DNA of 64,000 bases from Zingiber officinale (taxonomy: Eukaryota; Streptophyta; Magnoliopsida; Zingiberales; Zingiberaceae): the NCBI RefSeq assembly GCF_018446385.1, contig NC_056001.1, positions 6,901,600-6,965,599 of the forward strand, given 5' to 3'. Numbering within the stretch: the stretch's first letter is position 1; each line of letters opens with the position of its first letter. The translations under genes and the position numbers were made by a program. Under the pieces are notes generated by a model, which saw only the letters and a program-made list of their open reading frames with translations, searched no databases and was not told where the DNA came from. Below are positions 1-11,440 of the stretch, piece after piece.

Positions 1-690
1 ATTCAAGCTCTTATGTATCAATTGCTTTCTTTTATAAGATGGTTTTATTTTTTAGGAGATTCCAAGCATCAAGTTTTTTTAAAATTAATTTTGGTCTCAA
101 TTGAATTCTTTTTCATTTTTTTCGTACTTATTTTTTTGGATTTTATTATCCTAATGTGTTCTGTTTGATTTTAAGATAGCAAGTCTACCTAATTTTATAT
201 TTCTTAATTTTTGTACCTTTAACCCTAAATCTTTTTCTTGACGAGATTTTGTTGTTGCTTGGCGACTCTTTTGTAATAATCTTGTTCTTTTTTTTTTTTG
301 TTTTAACAATCCCTTGCATCTTAGATCATTGATTTTGACAATAATCGATAGTTTACCCCCTTGTTTACGTTGCTTCCCCCTTGTTCTTAATTAAGATCTT
401 ATGCATCAAGTGCTTTGTTTTATAAAATGATCTTATTTTTCAAGTGATTTGAGCCATTAAGTATTTTTTTTGTATTATGATTAAATTTAAATAAATTCTA
501 TTTATTTTATTCTAAGATAGTAAGCGTACTCAAATTTAGGTTTCTCGATTCTTGTGTCTTTGTTCCTGAACCTTATCTTCTTGCCTTTGTAGTTCCTTAG
601 GAACCTTTTGTTGTTTGATGACGACCTTGCTTATGTTTTGTTTAACAACCCCTTGCAATTCAGATCATCGATCCAAACAACAATCGATCG
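1..690. repeat. Diverged tandem duplication, about 390-bp period
   Basis: The stretch from 1 to about 355 is repeated, with many substitutions and small indels, from about 390 to 690. Shared landmarks in order are a CTTATG(T/C)ATCAA word, an AAGATAG word, a TTGTTGTTTG-like word, CCCTTGCA, and AGATCAT(T/C)GAT followed by a CAATCGAT word. No coding potential is visible. It lies directly upstream of the RFWD3-like remnant and could be its promoter or intron, or flanking repeat. Confidence 0.6.
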
Positions 691-1520
691 TTTATGGTAG
701 ATCCTGCCTTGAGCGATGTCTAAAATAATGTGAAAAGAATGTTGGAAAGGTACTTCTCTGACTTCAAGAACTAGAATTCAATTTCCAATTAAATTATGCA
801 TTTTTTTTTATTTTTATAACGTATCTATTTGTTAATTCTTATTGGCACAATTTGGCAATGCCCTCAATGTAGTAAGAAGTTTAGGCGAAAAGAAATTGTT
901 AATCTTTATGCACCAGTGATTGTTGTACCTAATGCTGATCTAGAAAAGGTTGCATCTCTTTCTACACTACCGGATCTATTTATTCATGTTGTCTAAATGC
1001 TGAATAATTTGGTCATCTTCAGGAAGTGCAATCTTTAAAGAAGGAAAACATGTCTCTCAAAATAGAGGTAAGATTAGAGGACTCATTGTTCTCTATGTGT
1101 TGTATTTTGTGTATTTTTTGTTCCTTTTTTTTATTTGTAACCATTGGATATTGATATCGTAACCTTTTTGTTTTTCTTTTATCTTATCCAGTGTGTTTTA
1201 TAAACTGCTCAACATTCTCTTTTTTAGTTTTTATATAAAAACATCAATCATGTATCTTGCATATGAACTCAACAAACCATTTTCATTGGGTAAAATGAAC
1301 ATTGCAAAACTATTATACCTTGTGATTAGTACAAGCCATTATATAATTGGTAGACGATTCGAGTATCAATTTATCTGGAAATGTATATGCAAATGTTCCT
1401 ACAAAAAAAAATCCAGTTGCTTATGCACTATTTAACGTTATTAACTTCATCTATAGCTCTTTCCTTAGGAATGAACCTTTGGATGCCAATAGGAATGAAT
1501 AAAGTAACTGCATTGTTCCA

Positions 1521-1672
1521 ATGAGTGAGGAGCTTTTAGCATTTGACCATAAAAATCATTTTACATGTTAATAAAATTCCCAGTTTGTTAAAGTCTAAGT
1601 CAATGCTGGCTAGGAATTTTGTTAACATATTAATCCTTTATGTGTCATATGCTATAAAGCTCCTCACTCCAT
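1521..1672. mobile_element. Hairpin MITE, about 150 bp
   Basis: The ends are inverted repeats: TGAGTGAGGAGCTTTTAGCA at 1522-1541 pairs with TGCTATAAAGCTCCTCACTC at 1650-1669. A second inner pair (ATGTTAATAAAATTCC against GGAATTTTGTTAACAT) extends the stem almost to the centre. There is no coding capacity. The superfamily is not clear, and no convincing target duplication was found. Confidence 0.65.
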
Positions 1673-3057
1673 AAGCCTATGACGGCACGTTAAATAGTTT
1701 ATGTGGATGGATTTATAATAATGACGGTTATCATTAGGGTCTTATGTTGCATTTTTTTTTTTGCTGAAATAGACAAATTATATCTTTTAGTCATGGGTGT
1801 ATTATTGTTGCTTTAGCATAAACACATTAGTTTAACTTAGTCTGGGTCAACTAATTGAATTAAATCAATATATGCTGAAATACAATGTTTGACTGGCATG
1901 TATCTGATTTGATTGACCCTTAGGAATCTTGCATTCACATGGATGCATGTGCTTCTCTTTATAATATATTTTCTAAGGGATATTTTGAATGAACATTAAG
2001 ATATCTGAGAATGTGAAGAATTATCATATATGTAATTTGAAAGAATTTACCCAGTGTATTTTCTTATTATTTTTTATGTTTTTTTATTGTTTGTGCAAAG
2101 AAATGTATTGCTCAAGGAGATTAATAAGCAAAAGGTGATTTCATCATGCAGTTAGTTGCATGTAGCATCTTCTTATCATTTTTCATCATTGGAGAGTCAT
2201 CCTTAGAAATTGTAGTAACATGACCAGCAAAATGTCATGTCATTGGCTATTTTATTATAAGTTTTCCTGCAAATTTATTGAGCGTTAGGCTTACTTTTCC
2301 TTTTTAACTTGTTCATGTGTTTTGTTATCAGAAGCGTGCAAAAGATATGGAATGTTTCTTAATAAATGTAAGAGATTATATTCCTTTTTTTAAAATTAAT
2401 CGCGTACATCAGATTTTATTATTTTTATTTTTATTTTTATTTATTAGTGTCAATGTTAAAATTACTTGCTTAGTACCTGTATCAAATTGCTAGTTCCTTT
2501 ATTTTGGCCAGGGTCATTTGATACTCGTATAATGTTCTATTTTATTCTGTGCAGATTACCTTGCTAAGTCAACATGTAAGTAAAATAGAGCTTCCTCCCA
2601 ACACTAGCGCTATTAAGGATCTTCGTATCCTTCCAAATGGACTTCCACTTCTTGCATCATTGGGCAAGAAATTATTACTTTACAGGTTAGTGTGTTTTCT
2701 TTTGGACAAATATCATCTTGCAAAACTCAGTAAATGTCCTTGTTTGACCTAACTGATCACTTTGTATTCAGTATGGAGAGTAACAACCTTGCACTTAAGT
2801 ATGACTTACCGGTAATTCTTTGATCTCAGTGGTACTATTCAAAAAATTTCGTTTCTGTTTATTTGGTTTAGTTCTCTTGACATACAATGCTTGTTGGATG
2901 TATTGTGTTATATTTTATATTGCCAAATTTCGAGTCTGCATTAGCTTTTTTCCCTTCCACAAAGCAAATTGGCTTTTATTTTTTTTTTAAATACATGTTA
3001 GGAATCCTAGGTCCAGTTTGATTTTCTTTTACTATTTGTATATTAGATAATTTTGAC

Positions 3058-3170
3058 TTCGGTGGTCACGAGTTTGACTCGTGGAACCAGTCTCTTACAA
3101 TGGTAAGGCTGCGGAAGCTTCGTGCACCGTGCACCAAGCTTCCGCACCAAGGCTGCAGAAGATGGCAATC
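3058..3170 (+). mobile_element. Degenerate Au-like SINE remnant
   Basis: The words GGTCACGAGTTTGACTCGTG, CAGTCTCTTACAA, GTAAGGCTGCGGA and GCTTCGTGCACC occur in the order seen in the better copy at 48667. The tRNA-like 5' part is missing and the 3' part carries an internal rearrangement around the GCACC words. It lies in a putative intron of the RFWD3 remnant. Confidence 0.5.
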
Positions 3171-4244
3171 CTATAGTTCCCTAAAAGATTGGAAATATTT
3201 TGTCAATCAAACTTCAACCAAAAGTTGACAAGTTTTTAATTGTTTCTCGTATCTGGATGAGAAAAGCTTTCCTGACAGATTGGAAATATTTTGCCAAACT
3301 TCAACCAAAAGTTGACAAGTTTTCAATTGTTTCTCATATCTGGATGTAAAAAGCTTCCTCCTAGTCTCTTGAGCAAGTATAATATTTGCAAGCTCCTGCT
3401 TGGTTATGCTGTGGAGATAAAAGCAATTCCCATAATGTGTATGATGGATTGTAGGTCTGCTTATCTGCTCTTTACGAATGCAATTGCTAGCTAGTGTTAA
3501 TCATTTGTATTCATGCAAAGAAGGTTTCGTAACATAATTTTCCATAATAGTCACAGAATGACATGCTCTTGGTCTTTGATATCCGCTAGACCTCAGAACC
3601 CATGCAATTAATAGAGGGCTTAACTAGCCACCCAGCCCATTCTGTCGATTCCGTTGTGCTAAATGATGGTAGCGGGAGGGTTTTCAGTGCTTCTTCTTCA
3701 GGTCCTTGTGTCTGGGAAGTCGGCTTCAACTATCAAAGGTATGGCTGGGACATCATTACTTTGTAGAATTTACGATTCTTTTCAATTTGTTACAATTTAA
3801 TCTCGAGTGTGATTCGTCTTAATGTGTTCGAACATGGTTTATGGGACTAATTCTCGTGGTGTATATCAGCTCTAAATTCTCGTGGTGTTCATTCTCAGTG
3901 TAAGTTTTATTTTGTTCCTCATTTCAATTGGATTGTAATCGTCATATTCATAAATACAGAAATATTTCATGATAGATTGACAAGGTTGCTGGTATTTTGT
4001 CATAGTGATATCAAATTATTTCTAGATTGATGACATATCTTCCCCTTTATTGCAGACCATTTTTGATACCAGAAATGCAAAATCGAGGTGGTTGCATCTC
4101 GCTTGCCTGTTACGGTGCATCCGATACTGCAGTAGCTACCTTTCAACCAAAATTTGGACTGCTTGATGATATCATTTGGGCCGACCACTAATGAGTTGAA
4201 TTTGAAAGATTAAAATTACTGTTTATGTAGTTGGATTCTTTTAA

Positions 4245-4413
4245 AATTTTAATCAAGGTGATTTAGGTCCTGTCGGTGATTTGTCATTAGCCAATGTGAT
4301 TTAGGCATCATAGTTAATTATCTTGGAAATATTACACCGATGTATAATAATATTAACTAAATTTTGTACTATTAAAATGTTGTATAATATCAATTTTTCA
4401 CCGTTTCGAAAAT
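4245..4413. mobile_element. CACTA (En/Spm-like) subterminal region, left part
   Basis: ATTACACCGATG and TCACCGTTTCGAAAA match the subterminal repeat words that continue at 12852-13232 beyond the Copia insertion. The two parts join through the target duplication of the Copia element (GAAAA at 4409-4413 against GAATA at 12852-12856). No left CACTA terminus is visible, so the element starts further left, possibly before the window, or has lost that end. Confidence 0.6.
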
Positions 4414-5826
4414 GTTGGATCGAGACGCGCTAGAGGGGGGTGAATAGCGCTCGTGGCTATTTTATCGATTTAAAACTAAGAGTAGAAACGCAACGGAAAA
4501 TAAATGAAAGCACACAGAGACGCAAGTGTTTTACTTTGTTCGGAGCCTATAGCAACTCCTACTTGAAGGCCCGCGGTCCTTGACCGCTTCCGGTGGGCAA
4601 CAACTATAATATCGAAAAGATTATAATTTGGAGTACAATTAATGCAATAACGAAATTATACCAACGAAAAAGGAGAATGCAGAACTTTGGCGTTGATTCG
4701 TTGGAGCAGCAAGGCGTTGTTGAAGTGTATGGAGCAACACACAAGAGCACAGCACTTCTGTTCGAAATCGATGTCTGAGCTGCACCTCGAGGCCTCCTTT
4801 TATAGCTCTGTGAAGTCTGATCCAGATCCCCAAGTCTCGGGATCAGATTTGACCCAAAGCGGATCGGTCGACCGATCCCCACGTTCGGTCAACCGATCAG
4901 ATGATCTCCACCGCATCTGATCCGTCCATCCGTCGATCCGCTTCGATCTAGTCAAACTTTATCCCTGGGTTCAGTCGACCGATCCCAAGGTTCGGTCGAC
5001 TGATCAGTCTCCTCTAACCCGCACACCTCGGCTTGATCCAGTCAACACCTATCCCAAGTTCGGTCGACCGATCCCGAGGTCCGGTCGACCGATCCCTGGT
5101 CGAACCCGGCCCATCTTCTGGAGATCTGATCTGGTAGCTTGAAGGTTCGGTCGACCGATCCTGCTCAATTCTAACCCTGCACGAAAATATTAGTTTCCTG
5201 CTAAATAGAGTTAGAACACACAAAAGGATAAAATGATAAATAGAATTTTCAGTCATCGGACTGACCGGGTCTGACTTCGGATTTCCACCCGGAAACCCTA
5301 GGTCGACCCGACGCTTACTGTTCCCTCTACGGGGAACGCGTCCTCACTTACTCCACTCAGGAGATTTTACCTGTTGCCAGTACGATCCTCCAGATCGACT
5401 GGACTTTTGCTCAGCACTCGACGCTTCCGGACTTTCTGCTGGACATCCGCTTCCCGGCCAGTCCAATCTTTCACCTGGTTCGCGACACAAGGACTTTCCA
5501 CCTAGGGTTACCACCCCTAGGACTTTTGCCTGAAGCCATCGATCTGCCAAGACTTTCCGCATAGGGTTACCATCCCCTATGATCTAGGGTTACCGCCCCC
5601 TAGGGTTTTCCCTTTGCCTAACCGCAGCTAGGACTTTTCTCCACCTAGGGTTACCACCCCCTAGGACCTAGGGTTACCACCCCCTAGGGTTTTACCTTGT
5701 CTAACCACAGTTAGGACTTTCCTGAAACACTCATTCAACATGTTAGATCACCAAACACCTTAACTTTGAATCCTTTGTCATTTATCAAAACTCGGGTTCG
5801 ATCGTCGGATGCTTTTCGCACCAACA
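4414..5826 (-). repeat. Left LTR (3' LTR in element orientation)
   Basis: It starts TGTTGGATCGAG and ends GCACCAACA. It carries several copies of the palindrome CGGTCGACCG between 4865 and 5160, and a block of (C)CTAGGGTTACC(A/G)CCCCCTAGG words between 5490 and 5710. On the minus strand a TATA-like CTATAAAAGG lies near 4797-4806. It is nearly identical to the right LTR, so insertion is fairly recent. Confidence 0.9.
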
Positions 5827-5840
5827 ATCTCCCCCTTTTT
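5827..5840 (-). other. Polypurine tract
   Basis: The minus strand reads AAAAAGGGGGAGAT directly against the LTR start. This is the usual position and composition of a plus-strand primer in LTR retrotransposons. Confidence 0.85.
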
Positions 5841-7080
5841 GATTATGGCAACAAGAAATTCAAAGTTAAGCAAAAACATGCAATAACAAATAGATACAGA
5901 AAGTTTTAACCAAGCTTACGTAAATAAACTACAAATGCGAGAACAATTAAGCTGGAAACTTTTAACTTTGTAATTCTAGAGACTCCCCCTTAATAACACG
6001 CCCTCCCTTTTTGTTTTGAATTTTGAATTTTTGAATTTTCCTTGAATTTTCCTACTCTCCCCCTTTGCCATAAATCAAAATAAATCAGTGTAAAAGAAGT
6101 CTGAATTTTTCAGAAAAGTGAGTTAGTTTGATACTTAACTTTTCAAAGAGGGATAAAAGTAGTCAGGTTTTGAAAATTCATCACTTAAAAAAAATTTAGA
6201 AAGATTTTTGAAAGAGCTTTTATAACACTTAGCTTTGTTATACTAATTTTCATTGTTGTAGTGACAACAAATCTAGAAAAAAAAAAAAAATTAAAGGAAA
6301 TCGACTTAGTTCTTGACAAAAAGATTTTTTAATAAAATGTTCACAAAATTAACTAAGTTGAAATATTTGTTATAATATTTGAATTTTCAATCATAGAACT
6401 CACTTGACTAAGCTTTTTGCAAATACTTTAGTTGAATTTTGAAGGAGTCCTAAAGGGTGATTTTTGAAGAGATGTAAGAGTTTGAAAGTATAGCTAGAGT
6501 GTTAAAGTAACAGAAAAACATTCTCATATAAAAATGTTTAGGTTAAAAGATTTTATTAGCAAAGAGGGATTAGCCAATTGTTTAGTTCAGATTGTCCTTA
6601 AGTCCAAGGATGAGTCAAATTAAATTATCTAATTTGATTAGGTATCAGAGCCCTAAAGTGATTTGATCAGGTATCAGAGCCCTAAATTACAAACATGCTT
6701 AATCTAAATATTTTTATTTGAAATTTTTTTTAAAATTTTTTTTTAAAAGATATTTAATTAAATTTGAAAAGCTCTTCAATAGTTACTTGATAATTAGCTT
6801 GACTCGGTTCACTCCTCCATAATTAATGCCAAATTAAATTCTTAGGGTCTTAGAGTACAAGTATAAGAAGAACTATATATTATCCTAATTCCATCTCATC
6901 CATTCTAGATTATCAAACATGTTCAGCTTATGAGTGAGTTTGAAATTCATATTTGAAAATATTTAAGTTCCAAATGAGAAAATACTAAACTTTTGAGAAT
7001 TTATTGAAAATTAATTAGAGTTGACATTAGCAATCAGAATTTGATAATATGATTTGAGAAATAAAGATTTTTAAAACCCT
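5841..7080. other. Non-coding AT-rich part of the gag-only element
   Basis: There is no reading frame of note on either strand and no pol motif. Two nearby copies of GGTATCAGAGCCCTAAA at about 6641 and 6669 resemble Copia primer-binding-site sequence but are not next to an LTR; they may be relics of recombination. Confidence 0.5.
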
Positions 7081-8620
7081 TTAAATTAATTAATATTTTG
7101 AAAATGATTTTGAAATTTTAAAAGTATTTAAAATGATTTTTAAAAGATTTTGAAATTTAGTTTTAAAATGATTTTTGAAAGTATTTTTCAAAGATTTTGA
7201 AATTAAGTTTAAAATAATTTTTGAAATTATTTGAATTTAAGTTTAAAATGATTTTTCAAAGATTTTGAAATTAAGTTTAAAATGATTTTTGAAAGTATTT
7301 GAATTTAAGTTTAAAATGATTTTTCAAAGATTTTTAAATTAAATTTAAAATGATTTTTCAAAGATTTTGAAATTAAATTTAAAATGATTTTTGAAAGTAT
7401 TTGAATATAAGTTTAAAATGATTTTTCAAAAATAATTTTTAAAAGGATTAAAATGAATTTTTATAAAAGAATTTTTTAAAAGGATTTTAAAATGAATTTT
7501 TAAAGGAATTTTTAAAATAAATTTAAAATGAATTTTTAAAATAATTTTTAAAAGAATTTTAAAATGAATTTTAAAAGAATTTTAAAATGAATTTTTAAAA
7601 GAATTTTTAAAAGAATTTTGAAATGAATTTTAAAAGAATTTTAAAATGAATTTTAAAAGAATTTTAAAATGAATTTTTAAAAGAATTTTAAAATGAATTC
7701 TTAAAATGAATTTTTTAAAATAATTTTTAAAAGAATTTTTAAAATGAAATTTTTAAAAGAATTTTTAAAATGAATTTTTAAAAGAATTTTTTAAAATGAT
7801 TTTGAAATGAATTTTTAAAAGAATTTTTAAAAGAATTTTAAAATGAATTTTTAAAAGAATTTTTTATAATGATTTTGAAATGAATTTTTAAAAGATTTTT
7901 AAAATGAATTTTTAAATGAATTTTTAAAAGAATTTTAAAATGAATTTTAAAATGATTTTTAAAAGAATTTTGAAATGAATTTTAAAAGAATTTTTAAAGG
8001 AATTTTAAAATGTATTTTTAAAAGAATTTTTAAAAGAATTTTAAAATGAATTTTTTAAAAGAATTTTTAAAATGAATTTTTAAAAGAATTTTTAAATGAA
8101 TTTTCGAAATGAATTTTTAAAAGGATGAATTTTTAAAAGAATTTTAAAATGAATTTTAAAAGAATTTTTAAAGGAATTTTAAAATGTATTTTTAAAAGAA
8201 TTTTAAAATGAATTTTAAAAGAATCTTTAAAGGAATTTTAAAATGTATTTTTAAAAGAATTTTTAAAAGAATTTTAAAATGAAATTTTAAAAGAATTTTT
8301 AAATGAATTTTCGAAATGAATTTTTAAAAGAATGAATTTTTAAAAGAATTTTAAAATGAATTTTAAAAGAATTTTTAAAGGAATTTTAAAATGTATTTTT
8401 AAAAGAATTTTAAAAGAATCTTTAAAGGAATTTTAAAATGTATTTTTAAAAGAATTTTTAAAAGAATTTTAAAATGAATTTTAAAAGAATTTTAAAATGA
8501 ATTTTAAAATGAATTTTTTAAAAGAATTTTTAAAATGAATTTTTAAAAATAATCTTTAAAATGATTTTGAAATGAATTTTTAAAAGATTCTTTAAAATGA
8601 TTTTGTTATAGTTATGAGTT
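7080..8620. repeat. Low-complexity repeat of AAAATGAATTTT / AAAAGAATTTTT words
   Basis: About 1.5 kb is built almost entirely from degenerate alternations of TTTTAAAATGAA and TTTTTAAAAGAA with some TTTGAAATGA variants. It is near-palindromic at the word level, so either strand looks similar. It occupies the place where pol would lie in an autonomous element. Slippage or recombination could explain the expansion. Confidence 0.85.
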
Positions 8621-9189
8621 TAATTTTGAATTTGAATTTTAAATTCGTTAGTCATCTCACCCGATCTAAATTTTCAATCAGTATTCCTATAGTTGTTGTG
8701 AGATGAATTGAGATTCAATTTTAGGATTATGTTTAACTTTGTGTTAGATTCAGGTTTAGCTTTGGCTTCAACAAGTAAGCATTCTTTGGATAAACTTCTG
8801 GACTATGGTGAGTCACAAGGAACTCATTAAAGTAACCATGCCTTCGAGGTTTTCCAAATAGTCCTACCCATTAAACTTAATACTAAACCTTGGTCTAACT
8901 AGTTAGGATCCATTTAAGGGTAGCTTCGGTCAGTTCCACTTGGCCAAATGCACCAGGTCGAAGCCATATCTTCCTAGACATACGATGCCCAAGTTTCCCT
9001 AACGTACTATCATCCAAAAACTTCACCAGTACCATGGATCAAGTTAAACCCAGCCTGTTTTAATCTAACCTTAATTACCCTGCCGGGTAGTCTAATCTTG
9101 TTTACCCATTTCGGGTAGATTAAGTTCAGTTACCCTGTCGGGTAATTTAGTTAGAGGTGTCAGTTATTCTGGATCCTCCTCTTTTGAAG

Positions 9190-9520
9190 TTTGAATTTTA
9201 ATTTAATTTCGAATTTTGAATTTTGAATTTGTGAATTTAATTTAATTTAATTTAATTTCGAATTTCAAATTAATTTATTTTAATTTCGAATTTCAAATTT
9301 GTATTTTGAATTTTAATTTAATTTAATTTCGAATTTCAAATTTGTATTTTGAATTTTGAATTTGTGAATTTAATTTAATTTCGAATTTGAATTTTGAATT
9401 TGTGAATTTAATTTAATTTCGAATTTCAAATTTGTATTTTGAATTTTGAATTTGTGAATTTAATTTAATTTTGAATTTCAAATTTGTATTTTGAATTTTG
9501 AATTTGTGAATTTAATTTAA
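9190..9520. repeat. Minisatellite, about 52-bp unit
   Basis: Repeated words are TTTGTGAATTTAATTTAATT, then TCGAATTTCAAATTTG, then TATTTTGAATTTTGAA, giving a unit of about 52 bp with truncated copies. It abuts the 3' end of the gag reading frame. Confidence 0.75.
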
Positions 9521-11187
9521 TTTCTAATTTTAATAGTTTTCGTATTTACTCCCCCTGGATCGTAGCCTCGATAGGGTCTATCGAGGAAGTGTATTTGATC
9601 CTTCGAGACCCAGTATTGACCAAGTCCAACTTGATTAACCAAGTTAGACTTGGGGACCCATGCTTGGATTATCTTTCTATTTGGTTTATTAATTAACGAT
9701 AAATATGATTTGTATTTCTTTTTAGTTTTATATCCTAGCCCAGTTCTATTGTATATGGCCCTTTGTGCCCCAAGAATTAGGTCAAGATTCTTGGAACCTA
9801 AAGAAAACCGTTCTAAGGTATTTTTTAAATCCTTGACCTGATTTTTCAGACTTGAATTTTCTTCCTCAAGTTTTTGAACTTGAGTTGAAACTTCAGTCTG
9901 ACTTTGGTCAGTTAAGGATTTAGTGTTAGTCACTTCTTTAAGGATAGCTACTTCCTTTAGAAGTAACTTGATCTTTAGGTTCGATTTAGCTAATTTGCGA
10001 AGTAAATAATTAACTAAGTTATTAAGCCTAGGAATACTTACAGAGGGATCTAGCCCTTCGGAAACGGATACGGATCCGTGGCTTGACTCGGACTCGGCCT
10101 CCGATTCACTCTCACTCTCGGATTCGACGATCTGATCCCGGGCCATCAATGCGAGTAAACTCATCTGTTCGAGTTCGTCGTCGTCGTCCTCCGAAGAAGA
10201 TTCATCCCACGTCGCCTTAAGGACCTTCTTTCTTCTTTGCTTTTTGGTCTCCTTCAGGTTAGGGCAGTTGGGTTTGATGTGCCCCTTCTGGTTGCACCCG
10301 TAGCAGGTTACTTCAAGCTTCACCTTCGAGTTCTGTGGACCTTCCTTTGTTTTCACTACCTTCTTTAGATCTCTTTTGTTGAAGCCCTTCTTCTTGTAGA
10401 GCTTCTTCACAAGGTTTACCAGCTCAGTTGTAATTTCATCGTCTTCATCATCAGAGTCTGGTTCATCTTCCGACTCCGGTTCAGTTCTTCGATGTGATCT
10501 CGGTTCCCGTGTTCAATTGGTACCTGCAACCAACGCAATACCTTTCTCGGTTGGCTGTGCATTAGTCTGCTCATGAAGTTCAAATTCACTAAACAATTCA
10601 TCTAATTTTAAGGAAGACAAGTCCTTGGAAACTTTGTAGGCATCTACCATTGATGCCCACAATGTGTTCCTCGGAAACGAGTTTAGAGCATACCTTATGA
10701 CGTCCCGATTCTCTATCTTCTGCCCGATTCCGTGAAGGGAGTTGAGGATGTCTTGGATTCTTGCGTGTAGGGAACTCGCCGTCTCGCCTTCCTGCATCTT
10801 CAGATTATATAACTTATTAAGTAAAAGGTCTCTTTTACTTACCTTGGTGTCGACAGTGCCTTCGTGGAGTTCGATTAACTTCTCCCAGAGCTCCTTTGCG
10901 GAAGAGAACGGGCCGACTCTGTTGAGCTCCTCCTTGGTAAGACCGCACTGGAGAGTACAGGTAGCTTTGGCGTCGGCTTCCACCTTTTTTATTAGAGATG
11001 GTTCCCATTTCTCGCAGGGTGTAGGTTTGCCATCGTCATCTGATGGTAGTTGTAGTCCCATCTTGATGATCATCCAGGTTTCAAACTGGATCTTCAGATA
11101 AGTCTCCATTCTTCCCTTCCAGTAACCGAAATCCTCTCCGGAGAATAGCGGGGGACGCACAGTACTGAAACCCTCTTGTTGGGTCAT
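9517..11187 (-). pseudogene. gag: Copia gag polyprotein (UBN2-type, CCHC), one in-frame stop
   Basis: Gag forms the virus-like particle and binds retroelement RNA in the cytoplasm. The first 224 codons (11187-10516) carry a Copia gag core: PPLFSGEDFGYWKGRMETYL near the N-terminus, then ELWEKLIELHEG and LPRNTL-like features of the UBN2 family. A TGA at 10515-10513 interrupts, and the same frame continues through an acidic stretch rich in E and D, a basic segment and a zinc knuckle (CYGCNQKGHIKPNC, about 10312-10271), then a Ser/Glu-rich region and a predicted coiled coil (EEENSSLKNQVKDLKNTLE) to the stop at 9517. The whole is 556 codons plus stop. No protease or later pol domain follows. The TGA could arise from CGA by a single C-to-T change. 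Start ATG was chosen for its fit to the family N-terminus. Confidence 0.85.
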
Positions 11188-11426
11188 TTGTAATATGCAA
11201 ATAAAAAAAAATGACAGAAATGTACCAAGACTAGGTCTTGGATTAGCAGTGTGGGAATAATAATAAATACGAGCTCGAGCGGTGTTACACCGACTTCGAG
11301 CAAAAACCGATTCGATAAAAGAATTAGAATGTAGCGATAAGGCTAAATTCTAATTGACTCCAAAAAATATGAAAACACCACGAAAATTTGTTTTGAGAGG
11401 TGGTTGAACCAATTCAAAATGACCCC

Positions 11427-11438
11427 GCTCTGATACCA
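11427..11438 (-). other. Primer-binding site (initiator tRNA-Met type)
   Basis: The minus strand reads TGGTATCAGAGC, complementary to the 3' end of plant initiator tRNA-Met, two bases from the right LTR. This fixes the right LTR as the 5' LTR. Confidence 0.9.
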
Positions 11439-11440
11439 AT

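Larger units (their letters stand above)
859..4191 (+). pseudogene. RFWD3: RFWD3-like E3 ubiquitin ligase, truncated remnant
   Basis: Several separated exons read as one RFWD3-type protein. RFWD3 is a nuclear RING, coiled-coil and WD40 ubiquitin ligase acting on RPA and RAD51 in DNA repair. Exon 859-948 gives the second half of a RING (CPQC, then KEIVNLYA). Exon 1023-1067 and pieces at about 2099-2134 and 2332-2367 give the charged coiled coil. Exons 2555-2685 and 2772-2811 give a beta-propeller segment (LPLLASLGKKL, then NNLALKYDLP). Exon 3557-3738 has LLVFDIR followed by an in-frame TAG, then VFSASSSGPCVWEVGF. Exon 4056-4191 has RPFLIPEMQ and GGCISLAC. Most junctions keep GT-AG, but the piece at 2099 appears to have AA instead of AG at its acceptor. 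The RING first half, some blades and the C-terminus are missing. Identity rests on remembered family motifs. I infer a non-functional fragment, possibly carried by the neighbouring CACTA element. Confidence 0.72.

Noticed and set aside
4593..5562. Several 60-90-codon frames in the left LTR with near-identical twins at 11619-12568
   Set aside because: They lie in LTRs, on both strands at once, and have no family signature; the twins exist because the LTRs are copies.
5490..5712. Telomere-like CCCTAG repeats
   Set aside because: The words are spaced irregularly within longer units in an LTR and are not the CCCTAAA plant telomere repeat in tandem.
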